A stretch of 13,362 bases of DNA, from the NCBI GenBank assembly GCA_031260745.1, contig JAISKY010000224.1, forward strand, positions 1 through 13,362, given 5' to 3'. Below are positions 8,041 to 13,362 of this stretch, piece after piece. Both the position numbers and the translations under genes were made by a program. The notes below the pieces were generated by a model. It did no database searches. It saw only the letters and a program-made list of their open reading frames with translations, and was not told where the DNA came from. Numbering within the stretch: position 1 is the first letter of the stretch; each line of letters begins with the position of its first letter. Source of the stretch: Oscillospiraceae bacterium. Its GTDB lineage: Bacteria > Bacillota > Clostridia > Oscillospirales > Oscillospiraceae.

Positions 8041-8416
8041 CGTTTCCGCCCTCCATTTTGAAGTACGCTTTCAGCTCGTCAATGTCGGCTTCGCTGAGCT
8101 TACCTCCGGTCACAAGCGCGGTGACAAACCGCTTCGCGCTTCCTCCGTAGAGTTTGTCAAGCATTTGCTGTTCCGCCGCGCGAACGTACTCTGCCTCGGA
8201 TATGTTCGGAGTATAATACAGCACTCCGCGCTTCTCGGCCGTAAGTACGCCCTTATCCGCAAGGCGGCGAATCAGCGTAACAATCGTGGATTTGTCCCAC
8301 CGCGAGGTCTGCTGAAAGGCGACGCGAATTTCCGTAAACGACATCGGTCTGTTCTCACGCCATAACAGTTTCATAATTTCAAGCTCGGCGTTAGATATGC
8401 GTTCGGCAGTGTTCAT
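8033..8416 (-). CDS. BlaI/MecI-family winged-helix repressor
   Basis: A 127-residue protein of normal family length. The winged helix spans about residues 5-75: ISNAELEIMKLLW, then WDKSTIVTLIRRLADKGVL (recognition helix, about 40-58) and the wing LYYTPNISEAEY; the rest is the helical dimerisation part. BlaI proteins bind TACAnnTGTA as dimers and are cleaved or released when the M56 partner is activated. It has no Cys at all, so it lacks the CxC metal motif of the related copper repressor CopY. It starts the operon with the M56 receptor gene, which it overlaps by 8 nt. AGAGGTGA (8430-8423) supports the ATG. Its own promoter carries a perfect operator, so autorepression is likely. Other targets are not evident, except a second copy of the operator inside hcp. 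Confidence 0.92.
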   Translation of the reverse strand: MNTAERISNAELEIMKLLWRENRPMSFTEIRVAFQQTSRWDKSTIVTLIRRLADKGVLTAEKRGVLYYTPNISEAEYVRAAEQQMLDKLYGGSAKRFVTALVTGGKLSEADIDELKAYFKMEGGNDA

Positions 8417-8433
8417 AATAGTTCACCTCTGTT

Positions 8434-8445
8434 TTACAAATGTAA
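8434..8445. promoter_or_regulatory. BlaI-type operator, TTACA-AA-TGTAA
   Basis: A perfect inverted repeat containing the TACAnnTGTA core used by BlaI, MecI and CopY proteins. It lies just after the -10 of the blaI-like promoter, over the first transcribed bases, ideal for blocking the operon. Confidence 0.85.
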
Positions 8446-8454
8446 TATGCGTAT

Positions 8455-8483
8455 ATTCTACACCAGTAAAACGTATTTGTCAA
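8455..8483 (-). promoter_or_regulatory. Promoter of the blaI-M56 operon with A-tract upstream element
   Basis: Minus strand TTGACA (8483-8478), 17-nt spacer, TAGAAT (8460-8455); leader about 30 nt. Directly upstream (8484-8524) are several A/T tracts that could act as an UP element. Confidence 0.8.
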
Positions 8484-8524
8484 GTGTTTTTATAAAATTT
8501 TTTTATTTTTTTATATTTGATAAT

Positions 8525-8555
8525 AAAATGGCGGACATATTGTGTCCGCCATTTT
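8525..8555 (-). terminator. Intrinsic terminator of the Crp/Fnr regulator gene
   Basis: AAAATGGCGGACA (8525-8537) pairs over 13 bp with TGTCCGCCATTTT (8543-8555) around a 5-nt loop, 7 nt beyond the regulator's stop. On the minus strand the second arm ends in TTTT followed by ATTAT. The flanking A and T runs would also allow some function on the other strand. Confidence 0.82.
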
Positions 8556-8562
8556 GCTTTTA

Positions 8563-9243
8563 TTAGCTTTCCGAGTTTGACTTTTGCGTCAGGTTAAAGT
8601 GGTTACGGTCGTAGGTCAGTAAACCGTCGTCACGCATTTTTGATAGTTCGGCGGACATCGCGCTCCTGTCAACGGCAAGATAATCCGCCATTTCCTGGCG
8701 ATTGAACGGTATATCGAACTTGGAGTTTCCAAGCTCTTTAGCTCTCGCGGACAGATACGACAACAACTTCTCGCGAGTTGAACGCCTGGTTATATGCTCC
8801 ATTTTTTGTATCATTGCCAGATTATTGCGGGCTAATATCCGCATCAGGTTTCGAATCATTCCGGAGTGAAACTCGCTAGCCGACGAGCAAGTAGTGACAA
8901 TCCGAGCCACGTCAATCAGAAGAATTTCGCTCCTGACGGCGGCGACTACGCTGACCGGGAGTTTCGGAACTCCCGCGCACGCGAACACCTCGCCGAACAG
9001 TTCGCCCGGCTCGACGTGAGAAAGAATCATTCGGTTGCCCCAGTAATCCTCCTGAATGATGTTAACTCCGCCCTCAATGACGATACCGACTTTCGCGGCG
9101 GTATCGTCGGCAAGGTAGACGAAATCGTTTTTCTCGAAACCGATTTGCTTGGCGTTCAGGCACGCGAGTAACGCTGACAAATCCGTTTCGGCTATTCCGG
9201 AAAACAAGGGACAGTTTTTCAAAATTTCAAAAATATTTTTCAT
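8563..9243 (-). CDS. Crp/Fnr-family transcriptional regulator, probable regulator of hcp
   Basis: I start this 226-residue protein at ATG 9243, with AGGAGG (9257-9252) 8 nt upstream. A longer frame to 9336 would run through the promoter and lacks a ribosome site. Residues 1-125 form a cyclic-nucleotide-type sensor fold (GELFGE at 80-85), followed by the long dimer helix and a helix-turn-helix with RQEMADYLAVDRSAMSAEL near the C-terminus. It is divergent from hcp over 94 bp, as HcpR-type regulators of nitrosative or oxidative stress often are. Four cysteines (C11, C28, C89, C119) are present, but not in the FNR N-terminal cluster pattern. A nitric-oxide or redox signal is inferred from context only. 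It has no cAMP-type consensus site near it; its likely operator is the 15-bp palindrome at 9280-9294. Confidence 0.88.
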   Translation of the reverse strand: MKNIFEILKNCPLFSGIAETDLSALLACLNAKQIGFEKNDFVYLADDTAAKVGIVIEGGVNIIQEDYWGNRMILSHVEPGELFGEVFACAGVPKLPVSVVAAVRSEILLIDVARIVTTCSSASEFHSGMIRNLMRILARNNLAMIQKMEHITRRSTREKLLSYLSARAKELGNSKFDIPFNRQEMADYLAVDRSAMSAELSKMRDDGLLTYDRNHFNLTQKSNSES

Positions 9244-9258
9244 TTTTTTCGCCTCCTG

Positions 9259-9287
9259 TTGGAAATGCAACCGACTAACACTATAAA
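9259..9287 (+). promoter_or_regulatory. Weak promoter candidate for hcp
   Basis: TTGGAA (9259-9264), 17-nt spacer, TATAAA (9282-9287). The poor -35 compared with other promoters here fits a gene that needs an activator. An alternative -10 is TACAAT (9294-9299). Confidence 0.45.
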
Positions 9288-9294
9288 TTATAGT
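9280..9294. promoter_or_regulatory. 15-bp AT-rich palindrome in the crp/fnr-hcp control region
   Basis: ACTATAA-A-TTATAGT is a perfect 7+1+7 inverted repeat. It covers the -10 of the regulator promoter and a likely -10 of hcp, so one bound dimer could repress both genes. Part of its symmetry may simply come from two opposed -10 boxes. Confidence 0.5.
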
Positions 9295-9315
9295 ACAATA
9301 ATGCCATAAAGTCAA
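9287..9315 (-). promoter_or_regulatory. Promoter of the Crp/Fnr regulator gene
   Basis: Minus strand TTGACT (9315-9310), 17-nt spacer, TATAAT (9292-9287): 11 of 12 consensus positions. The leader is about 36 nt. The promoter overlaps the palindrome, suggesting autoregulation. Confidence 0.78.
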
Positions 9316-9337
9316 TACAAAACAGGAGGAAATCATT

Positions 9338-10870
9338 ATGGCGAATCTATTTTGCTACCAGTGTGAGCAAACCGCGGGAGGTCGCGGCTGTTCGGGCGGC
9401 GCGGGAGTATGCGGCAAAACCGCCGCGGTCGGAAATCTTCAGGACGAACTTACGGGCGCGTTAATCTCGCTCGCGCGTAACACGAAATCGCCGAGCGCGG
9501 CTACGGACAAACTTATTATGGAAGGCTTGTTCGCGACGCTTACAAATGTAAACTTTGACGAGAGTTCGCTCAACGCATTAATCGCCCGCGCTGACCAAAA
9601 CGAGAAATACGACCTTAGCAAACTTTGGGGCGCTAACGAGGATATACGCTCGCTGAAAACCCTGATTTTGCTTGGAACGCGCGGAATTGCCGCGTACGCT
9701 TACCACGCCGCCGTACTTGGGTACTCGGACGCGGAGGTCAACGCATTCTTCTACAAAGCGTTGTCGGCAATCGCGGAGCCGGATTACGGTATGGACGAAC
9801 TACTGCCGCTTGTAATGGAAACCGGGAAAGTGAATTTCGCGTGTATGGAGTTGCTTGATAAGGCGAACACCGAAACTTACGGAACTCCCGCGCCGACTAC
9901 CGTTACGCTGACCGTAGAAAAAGGTCCGTTTATAGTCGTCAGCGGACACGATTTACGCGATTTGAAGCTGCTGTTAGAGCAAACTGACGGCAAGGGCGTT
10001 AACGTGTACACTCACGGAGAGTTACTGCCTGCCCACGCGTATCCGGAGCTTAAAAAGCACTCGCAGCTAAAAGGCAATTTCGGTACGGCGTGGCAAAATC
10101 AGCAAAAGGAGTTTGAGGCTATTCCCGCGCCGGTGCTGTTCACTACGAACTGTCTTATGCCGCCTAAAGCGAGCTACTCAGACCGCGTGTTTACAACCTC
10201 GGCGGTGGAATTTCCGGAGCTTGTCCACATAGGCGACGACAAAGACTTCTCGGCGGTCGTTGCGAAAGCGCTGGAGCTTGGCGGCTACTCCGAAACCCGC
10301 GAACTGACCGGAATAAACGGAGGTCACGAGGTAACAACGGGATTTGCTCACGGTACTGTACTGGGCGTTGCGGACACGGTTGTCGGAGCGGTGAAAAGCG
10401 GAGCAATCAAACACTTTTTCCTCGTCGGAGGTTGTGACGGAGCTAAGCCGGGACGCAACTATTTCACCGATTTCGTGAAACAAACTCCGTCTGACTCCGT
10501 AATTCTTACGCTTGCCTGCGGTAAGTACCGCTTCAACGATTTGGATTTGGGAACAATCGGCGGGTTGCCGCGCATTATGGATATGGGGCAGTGCAATGAC
10601 GCGTACTCGGCGATTAAAGTCGCGGTCGCCCTTGCGGAGGCTTTTGAGTGCGGCGTAAACGATTTACCGCTGTCGCTCGTGATTTCGTGGTACGAACAAA
10701 AAGCCGTAAGTATTCTACTGACGCTTTTGTATCTCGGCATTAAGAATATCCTGCTAGGTCCGAGCCTCCCGGCGTTCGTATCGCCCAATGTTCTGAATTT
10801 CCTCGTGGAGAATTTCGGTATTGCTCCGATTAGCACACCTGAAGCGGACTTGGCGAAAATCCTCGGTTGA
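9338..10870 (+). CDS. hcp: Hydroxylamine reductase / hybrid cluster protein (Hcp)
   Basis: This 510-residue cytoplasmic Fe-S enzyme is linked to nitric-oxide and hydroxylamine detoxification in anaerobes. The N-terminal cubane cluster uses C6, C9, C18 and C25. All hybrid-cluster ligands are present: H204, E228, C272, C366 (VGGCDG, the persulfide position), C394 (ACGKYRF), C419 (GQCNDAYS), E453 and K455 (YEQK). Their spacings (24, 44, 28, 25) equal those of the Desulfovibrio protein as I recall it, so the enzyme should be active. It is about 40 residues short, all before H204, and the C18-C25 gap is one residue longer than the usual CX2CX8CX5C. The ATG has AGGAGG (9324-9329) 8 nt upstream. It is monocistronic, closed by the hairpin at 10890-10921, and is likely controlled by the divergent Crp/Fnr protein. 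Confidence 0.95.
   Translation: MANLFCYQCEQTAGGRGCSGGAGVCGKTAAVGNLQDELTGALISLARNTKSPSAATDKLIMEGLFATLTNVNFDESSLNALIARADQNEKYDLSKLWGANEDIRSLKTLILLGTRGIAAYAYHAAVLGYSDAEVNAFFYKALSAIAEPDYGMDELLPLVMETGKVNFACMELLDKANTETYGTPAPTTVTLTVEKGPFIVVSGHDLRDLKLLLEQTDGKGVNVYTHGELLPAHAYPELKKHSQLKGNFGTAWQNQQKEFEAIPAPVLFTTNCLMPPKASYSDRVFTTSAVEFPELVHIGDDKDFSAVVAKALELGGYSETRELTGINGGHEVTTGFAHGTVLGVADTVVGAVKSGAIKHFFLVGGCDGAKPGRNYFTDFVKQTPSDSVILTLACGKYRFNDLDLGTIGGLPRIMDMGQCNDAYSAIKVAVALAEAFECGVNDLPLSLVISWYEQKAVSILLTLLYLGIKNILLGPSLPAFVSPNVLNFLVENFGIAPISTPEADLAKILG
9540..9551. promoter_or_regulatory. Second exact copy of the BlaI-type operator, inside hcp
   Basis: TTACAAATGTAA here is identical to the operator at 8434-8445, and lies about 200 nt into the hcp coding sequence (codons for LTNVN). 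It may be a chance match or a true second BlaI site acting as a roadblock or loop partner. Confidence 0.3.
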
Positions 10871-10889
10871 TTCGGTTTTCAATATGATT

Positions 10890-10921
10890 AAAAGCGGATA
10901 CCAAAACAGGTATCCGCTTTT
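10890..10921 (+). terminator. Intrinsic terminator of hcp
   Basis: AAAAGCGGATACC (10890-10902) pairs over 13 bp with GGTATCCGCTTTT (10909-10921) around a 6-nt loop. It lies 20 nt past the hcp stop and ends in a short T run. Confidence 0.82.
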
Positions 10922-10987
10922 GTCACGGACGACTATGCTCAAAATATGTGAGTTTATCAAAAAATATACTGCTTTTTGATTTTAGGG

Positions 10988-11016
10988 TTGACAAGAGGAT
11001 AATGCTGTGCTATAAT
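10988..11016 (+). promoter_or_regulatory. Perfect sigma-A promoter of ilvB-ilvN
   Basis: TTGACA (10988-10993), a 17-nt spacer and TATAAT (11011-11016): 12/12 consensus. A and T tracts just upstream (10956-10984, including ATCAAAAA/TTTTTGAT arms) could act as an UP element. The start of transcription should be near 11023, at the foot of the leader hairpin. Confidence 0.85.
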
Positions 11017-11030
11017 TCTAGCGGTGAACG

Positions 11031-11063
11031 CCCGACAGCGAACGCGGAAAGCGAGCTGTCGGG
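11031..11063 (+). ncRNA. Leader hairpin upstream of ilvB
   Basis: CCCGACAGC (11031-11039) pairs over 9 bp with GCTGTCGGG (11055-11063). Inside, CGC/GCG (11043-11045, 11051-11053) closes a GGAAA loop after a small GAA/A internal loop. It begins a few nt after the predicted transcription start, 15 nt before the ribosome site, and has no T run, so it is not a plain terminator. It may stabilise the mRNA or be a regulatory element; no T-box features and no branched-chain-rich leader peptide are present. Confidence 0.55.
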
Positions 11064-11096
11064 TTATAAGTTATCCAGAGAGAGGATTGATTCAGT

Positions 11097-12761
11097 TTGA
11101 AACTAAAAGGAGCCGCTATCGTCGTTGAAACTCTGATTGCTCATGGAGTAACGGACGTATTCGGGTTTCCGGGCGGAGCGGTGCTGTACCTGTATGACGA
11201 GCTTTACAAATACTCCGGACAGATTAAGCATTATATCTCGGCTCACGAGCAGGGCGCGGCTCACGCCGCCGACGGTTACGCGCGCGCGGCGGGCAAAGCC
11301 GGAGTAGTAATCGCGACCAGCGGCCCCGGAGCTACAAATCTCGTGACGGGGCTTGCTACGGCGTATCTTGACTCTACGCCGCTCATCGCTATTACCGGAA
11401 ACGTGGCGCTGCCGCTTATCGGCAAAGACAGTTTTCAGGAGGTTGACATTGCGGGCGTAACTATGCCGATTACGAAGCATAATTACATCGTTAAAGACGT
11501 CCGCGAACTTGAAAATATTCTGCGCGAAGCGTTTTGTATCGCTTGCTCCGACAGACCGGGTCCTGTTCTGGTGGATATTCCAAAAGACATACAGGAAACA
11601 GAAACGGAGTTTTTCGGAGGTATGCCAAGCCCGTTGTTCCCACCGAAACTCGCGAGTGAGGAAAGCCTGAAAGCGGCCGCGGAATTAATCAACGGCTCTG
11701 AGCGTCCGTATATCTACGCGGGCGGCGGAGTTGTAACGGCTGAAGCCTACGACGCGCTTAACGAGTTCGCGGACAGAATAGACGCGCCCGTTGGATTCTC
11801 GATGATGGGGCTTTCCGCGATGGATTATCGCAATCCGCGCAAATTGGGTATGACCGGAATGCACGGCGTATATCTATCGTCCGGAATGAACGCTGAAGCG
11901 GACTTGATAATCGGCGTAGGCGTACGCTTCTCCGACCGCGCGACCGGCAGTAAAACAAAATACGAATCCGGAAAGAAAATTATCCATATAGACCTTGACG
12001 CCGCGGAGCTTAATAAAAACATAGACTGTAATGTTGAGGTCAGAGGCGATATGTCAGACGCTCTGCCTCGGCTTTCCGCGTTGGTAAATCAGCGGACGCG
12101 TTCCGAGTGGACGGCTCGTACAGAATTTCATCGCGCGGAGTCTATAGAACTTGAACCAAAATCCGATGTAGAATTTACCCCAAGAAATATCATACGAACA
12201 GTACGGAGCTTTACGAGTGACGATACGGTCATCGCGACAGACGTCGGACAGCACCAGATGTGGACGGCGCAATTCTATGATTTTGCTAAACCTCGCACGT
12301 TTTTAACGTCCGGAGGTCTCGGGACGATGGGATTTGGTCTGGGCGCGGCAATCGGAGCGTCTGTGGCTAAGGGAGGAGCGCGAACCGTTCTGTTTACCGG
12401 CGACGGAAGTTTCCACATGAACCTCAACGAATTTGCTACGGCGGTAATGCACAATCTTCCCGTAGTCGTGATTGTGATGAATAACAACGTACTGGGTATG
12501 GTACGTCAATGGCAGGGATTATTCTACGGAAAACGCTACTCAAACACTACATTGAATCGGGTAACGGACTACGTTAAACTCGCGGAAGCTTTCGGCGGAG
12601 CGGGATACCGCGCGGAAACTATTACAGAATTAAATTCCGCGCTGGAAAAAGCGTTCGGCGGAAAATTACCCGTAATTATTGAATGTTTAATTGACCCTGA
12701 CGAGAAAGTTCTGCCGATGATTCCCGCCGGCGGTTCGTTCGACGATATGATTGTGAGGTAG
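11097..12761 (+). CDS. ilvB: Acetolactate synthase (acetohydroxyacid synthase) large subunit
   Basis: This 554-residue enzyme joins two pyruvates, or pyruvate and 2-oxobutyrate, in the first common step of valine, leucine and isoleucine synthesis, using thiamine diphosphate, Mg2+ and FAD. The catalytic Glu is E51 (SAHEQGAAHAADGYAR); GFPGG (23-27) precedes it. The thiamine-diphosphate motif starts at GDG (435-437) and ends with N462-N463, followed by LGMVRQWQ, typical of anabolic AHAS rather than catabolic acetolactate synthase. Length is normal. It begins with TTG at 11097, with AGAGAGGA (11079-11086) about 10 nt upstream; the sequence MKLKGAAIVVETL fits the family start. It is followed 7 nt later by ilvN in the same operon. 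The other genes of the pathway (ilvC, ilvD, leu) are not in the window. Confidence 0.96.
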   Translation: MKLKGAAIVVETLIAHGVTDVFGFPGGAVLYLYDELYKYSGQIKHYISAHEQGAAHAADGYARAAGKAGVVIATSGPGATNLVTGLATAYLDSTPLIAITGNVALPLIGKDSFQEVDIAGVTMPITKHNYIVKDVRELENILREAFCIACSDRPGPVLVDIPKDIQETETEFFGGMPSPLFPPKLASEESLKAAAELINGSERPYIYAGGGVVTAEAYDALNEFADRIDAPVGFSMMGLSAMDYRNPRKLGMTGMHGVYLSSGMNAEADLIIGVGVRFSDRATGSKTKYESGKKIIHIDLDAAELNKNIDCNVEVRGDMSDALPRLSALVNQRTRSEWTARTEFHRAESIELEPKSDVEFTPRNIIRTVRSFTSDDTVIATDVGQHQMWTAQFYDFAKPRTFLTSGGLGTMGFGLGAAIGASVAKGGARTVLFTGDGSFHMNLNEFATAVMHNLPVVVIVMNNNVLGMVRQWQGLFYGKRYSNTTLNRVTDYVKLAEAFGGAGYRAETITELNSALEKAFGGKLPVIIECLIDPDEKVLPMIPAGGSFDDMIVR

Positions 12762-12768
12762 AAACAGA

Positions 12769-13011
12769 ATGGAAGTCAAGAATTTTACGCTTTCCATCGT
12801 TGTAATGAACAGGCCGGGAGTTCTGTCACGCGTTGTAGGTTTATTCACAAAACGCGGGTACAATATTGACAGTTTGTACGTCAGCGCGCTTGCGGAGGAC
12901 AATTCTATGTCGCGCATTATTATGACTTCGTCAGGTAACGACGCTATACGCGAACAGATAATCAAACAGTTGGAAAAGCTGTTTGACGTACAGGAAGCGA
13001 AACTAATATAA
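12769..13011 (+). CDS. ilvN: Acetolactate synthase small (regulatory) subunit, single ACT domain
   Basis: An 80-residue ACT domain that should activate IlvB and confer valine feedback. Valine-site positions are conserved: N14, G17 (MNRPG) and N32 (GYNI), with the same spacing as N11, G14 and N29 of E. coli IlvH. The C-terminal domain of the ~160-residue IlvH type is absent; the frame ends cleanly at TAA and nothing downstream resembles the missing part. So it is a natural short form, as in E. coli IlvN and several anaerobes, rather than a frameshift. GAGG before the ilvB stop provides the ribosome site and coupling to ilvB is likely. A 6-bp ACAGAA/TTCTGT hairpin (13012-13027) follows, too weak to call a terminator with confidence. 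Confidence 0.92.
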   Translation: MEVKNFTLSIVVMNRPGVLSRVVGLFTKRGYNIDSLYVSALAEDNSMSRIIMTSSGNDAIREQIIKQLEKLFDVQEAKLI

Positions 13012-13057
13012 ACAGAATCAGTTCTGTGCAAATTCTATGTAAAATATTCTGTAACGA

Positions 13058-13360
13058 TTAGGTTTTAATGGCGCGTTCAATCATAATCGCGACTTCCTCG
13101 CGGCTTACGAGGCTTTGAGGTCTGGTGCCGTCTGTTATTTTCTTTGCTACCGCGCTTTTGAACTCCGGAAGGTCGTACTTCGGCGGCAATTCTGCTTTTT
13201 CCGCTTCGTATTTCGCCATAAACTCTTTGAATTTCTCGTATGTCATTTCGTCGTCGTTAAGCGTGTAGTTTGGTCTGAACGCGCCAATTACCGTGTTAAG
13301 CTCTCTTGTCCGGCGTAAAACCTCACCGCCGTTACTGCCGCTGCCGGCGACAGTATTGCC
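13058..13360 (-). CDS. C-terminal fragment of a protein with a lysin-type SLH-like tail
   Basis: The last 100 codons of a gene that enters from the right edge; its start is outside. It opens with a Gly/Ser-rich linker (VAGSGSNGGEV) followed by a charged helical stretch (about residues 36-66) and a tail reading FKSAVAKKITDGTRPQSLVSREEVAIMIERAIK. The pattern A-V-x-x-x-I-T-D-G-(T/S)-R-P...(S/T)-R-E-(E/Q)-V-A-x-M is one I associate with C-terminal wall-attachment repeats of phage or prophage lysins and some wall hydrolases of Bacillota, and it resembles an S-layer-homology unit. The catalytic domain is not in the window, so the enzyme class cannot be stated. An internal ATG at 13246 is not taken as the start because the frame continues upstream with similar composition. 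It converges on ilvN. Confidence 0.65.
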   Translation of the reverse strand, partial: GNTVAGSGSNGGEVLRRTRELNTVIGAFRPNYTLNDDEMTYEKFKEFMAKYEAEKAELPPKYDLPEFKSAVAKKITDGTRPQSLVSREEVAIMIERAIKT

Positions 13361-13362
13361 CT

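Noticed and set aside
8434..8445. TACAnnTGTA as a copper (CopY cop-box) operator tied to copA
   Set aside because: The site is at the blaI promoter 6 kb from the copA promoter, which has no such box. The BlaI-like protein has no Cys and so lacks the CopY metal motif.
9244..9336. N-terminal extension of the Crp/Fnr protein to 9336
   Set aside because: The extension would cover the regulator's own -10/-35 and AGGAGG site, and the extra residues do not look like the family; ATG 9243 is well supported.
10935..10979. 14-codon ORF (MLKICEFIKKYTAF) as an ilvB leader peptide
   Set aside because: It lies upstream of the ilvB promoter and would not be in the transcript; it is not rich in Leu, Ile or Val and has no ribosome site.
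11023..11096. T-box riboswitch for ilvB
   Set aside because: The leader is only about 74 nt and has no T-box sequence, specifier stem or terminator.
1..13362. CRISPR arrays, tRNA or rRNA genes, transposases
   Set aside because: No regularly spaced repeats, cloverleaf sequences, ribosomal RNA or transposase-like proteins were seen on either strand.

Overview
The window looks like chromosomal DNA from an anaerobic Gram-positive bacterium, most likely a Clostridia-type Bacillota of about 50% GC. The reasons are strong AGGAGG-type ribosome sites, near-consensus TTGACA-N17-TATAAT promoters, a TTG start, a Gram-positive lipobox, a BlaI/M56 pair, and an oxygen-sensitive hybrid-cluster protein with its own Crp/Fnr regulator. 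This is inferred from sequence only; no taxonomy search was possible.

Layout from left to right: (1) the N-terminal part of a cytoplasmic alpha/alpha-barrel glycoside hydrolase on the minus strand, cut by the window edge, with a perfect consensus promoter (1-1596). (2) A metal or redox module: an HxlR-family regulator (minus) divergent from a Cu(I)-type P1B ATPase (plus), whose stop overlaps the start of an internally duplicated lipoprotein (1746-5149). A 14-bp bidirectional terminator closes it. (3) A minus-strand blaI-blaR-like operon: a winged-helix repressor overlapping an M56 metalloprotease receptor with a ~600-residue ectodomain that has no visible penicillin-binding module (5188-8416). 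A BlaI-type operator (TACAnnTGTA) lies just after its -10. (4) A divergent Crp/Fnr regulator and hcp (hydroxylamine reductase/hybrid cluster protein) pair sharing a 94-bp control region with a 15-bp palindrome (8563-10870). (5) ilvB and a short ilvN, for branched-chain amino acid synthesis, behind a perfect consensus promoter and a structured leader (10988-13011). (6) The C-terminal 100 residues of a minus-strand protein ending in a motif of the type found at the ends of phage or cell-wall lysins (13058-13360).

The window is mostly ordinary core genome, arranged as small regulator-target modules that each carry a visible operator. I see no transposase, CRISPR array, tRNA, rRNA or large repeat. 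The features that ordinary annotation does not explain are: a complete absence of GATC and near-absence of CATG over 13.4 kb; the overlapping divergent promoters between hxlR and copA; the sensor-swapped M56 receptor; the coupled, duplicated lipoprotein next to the copper ATPase; and an exact second copy of the BlaI operator inside hcp. I did not find a clearly new multi-gene defence or biosynthetic system; the best candidates for new biology are the sensor and lipoprotein modules.
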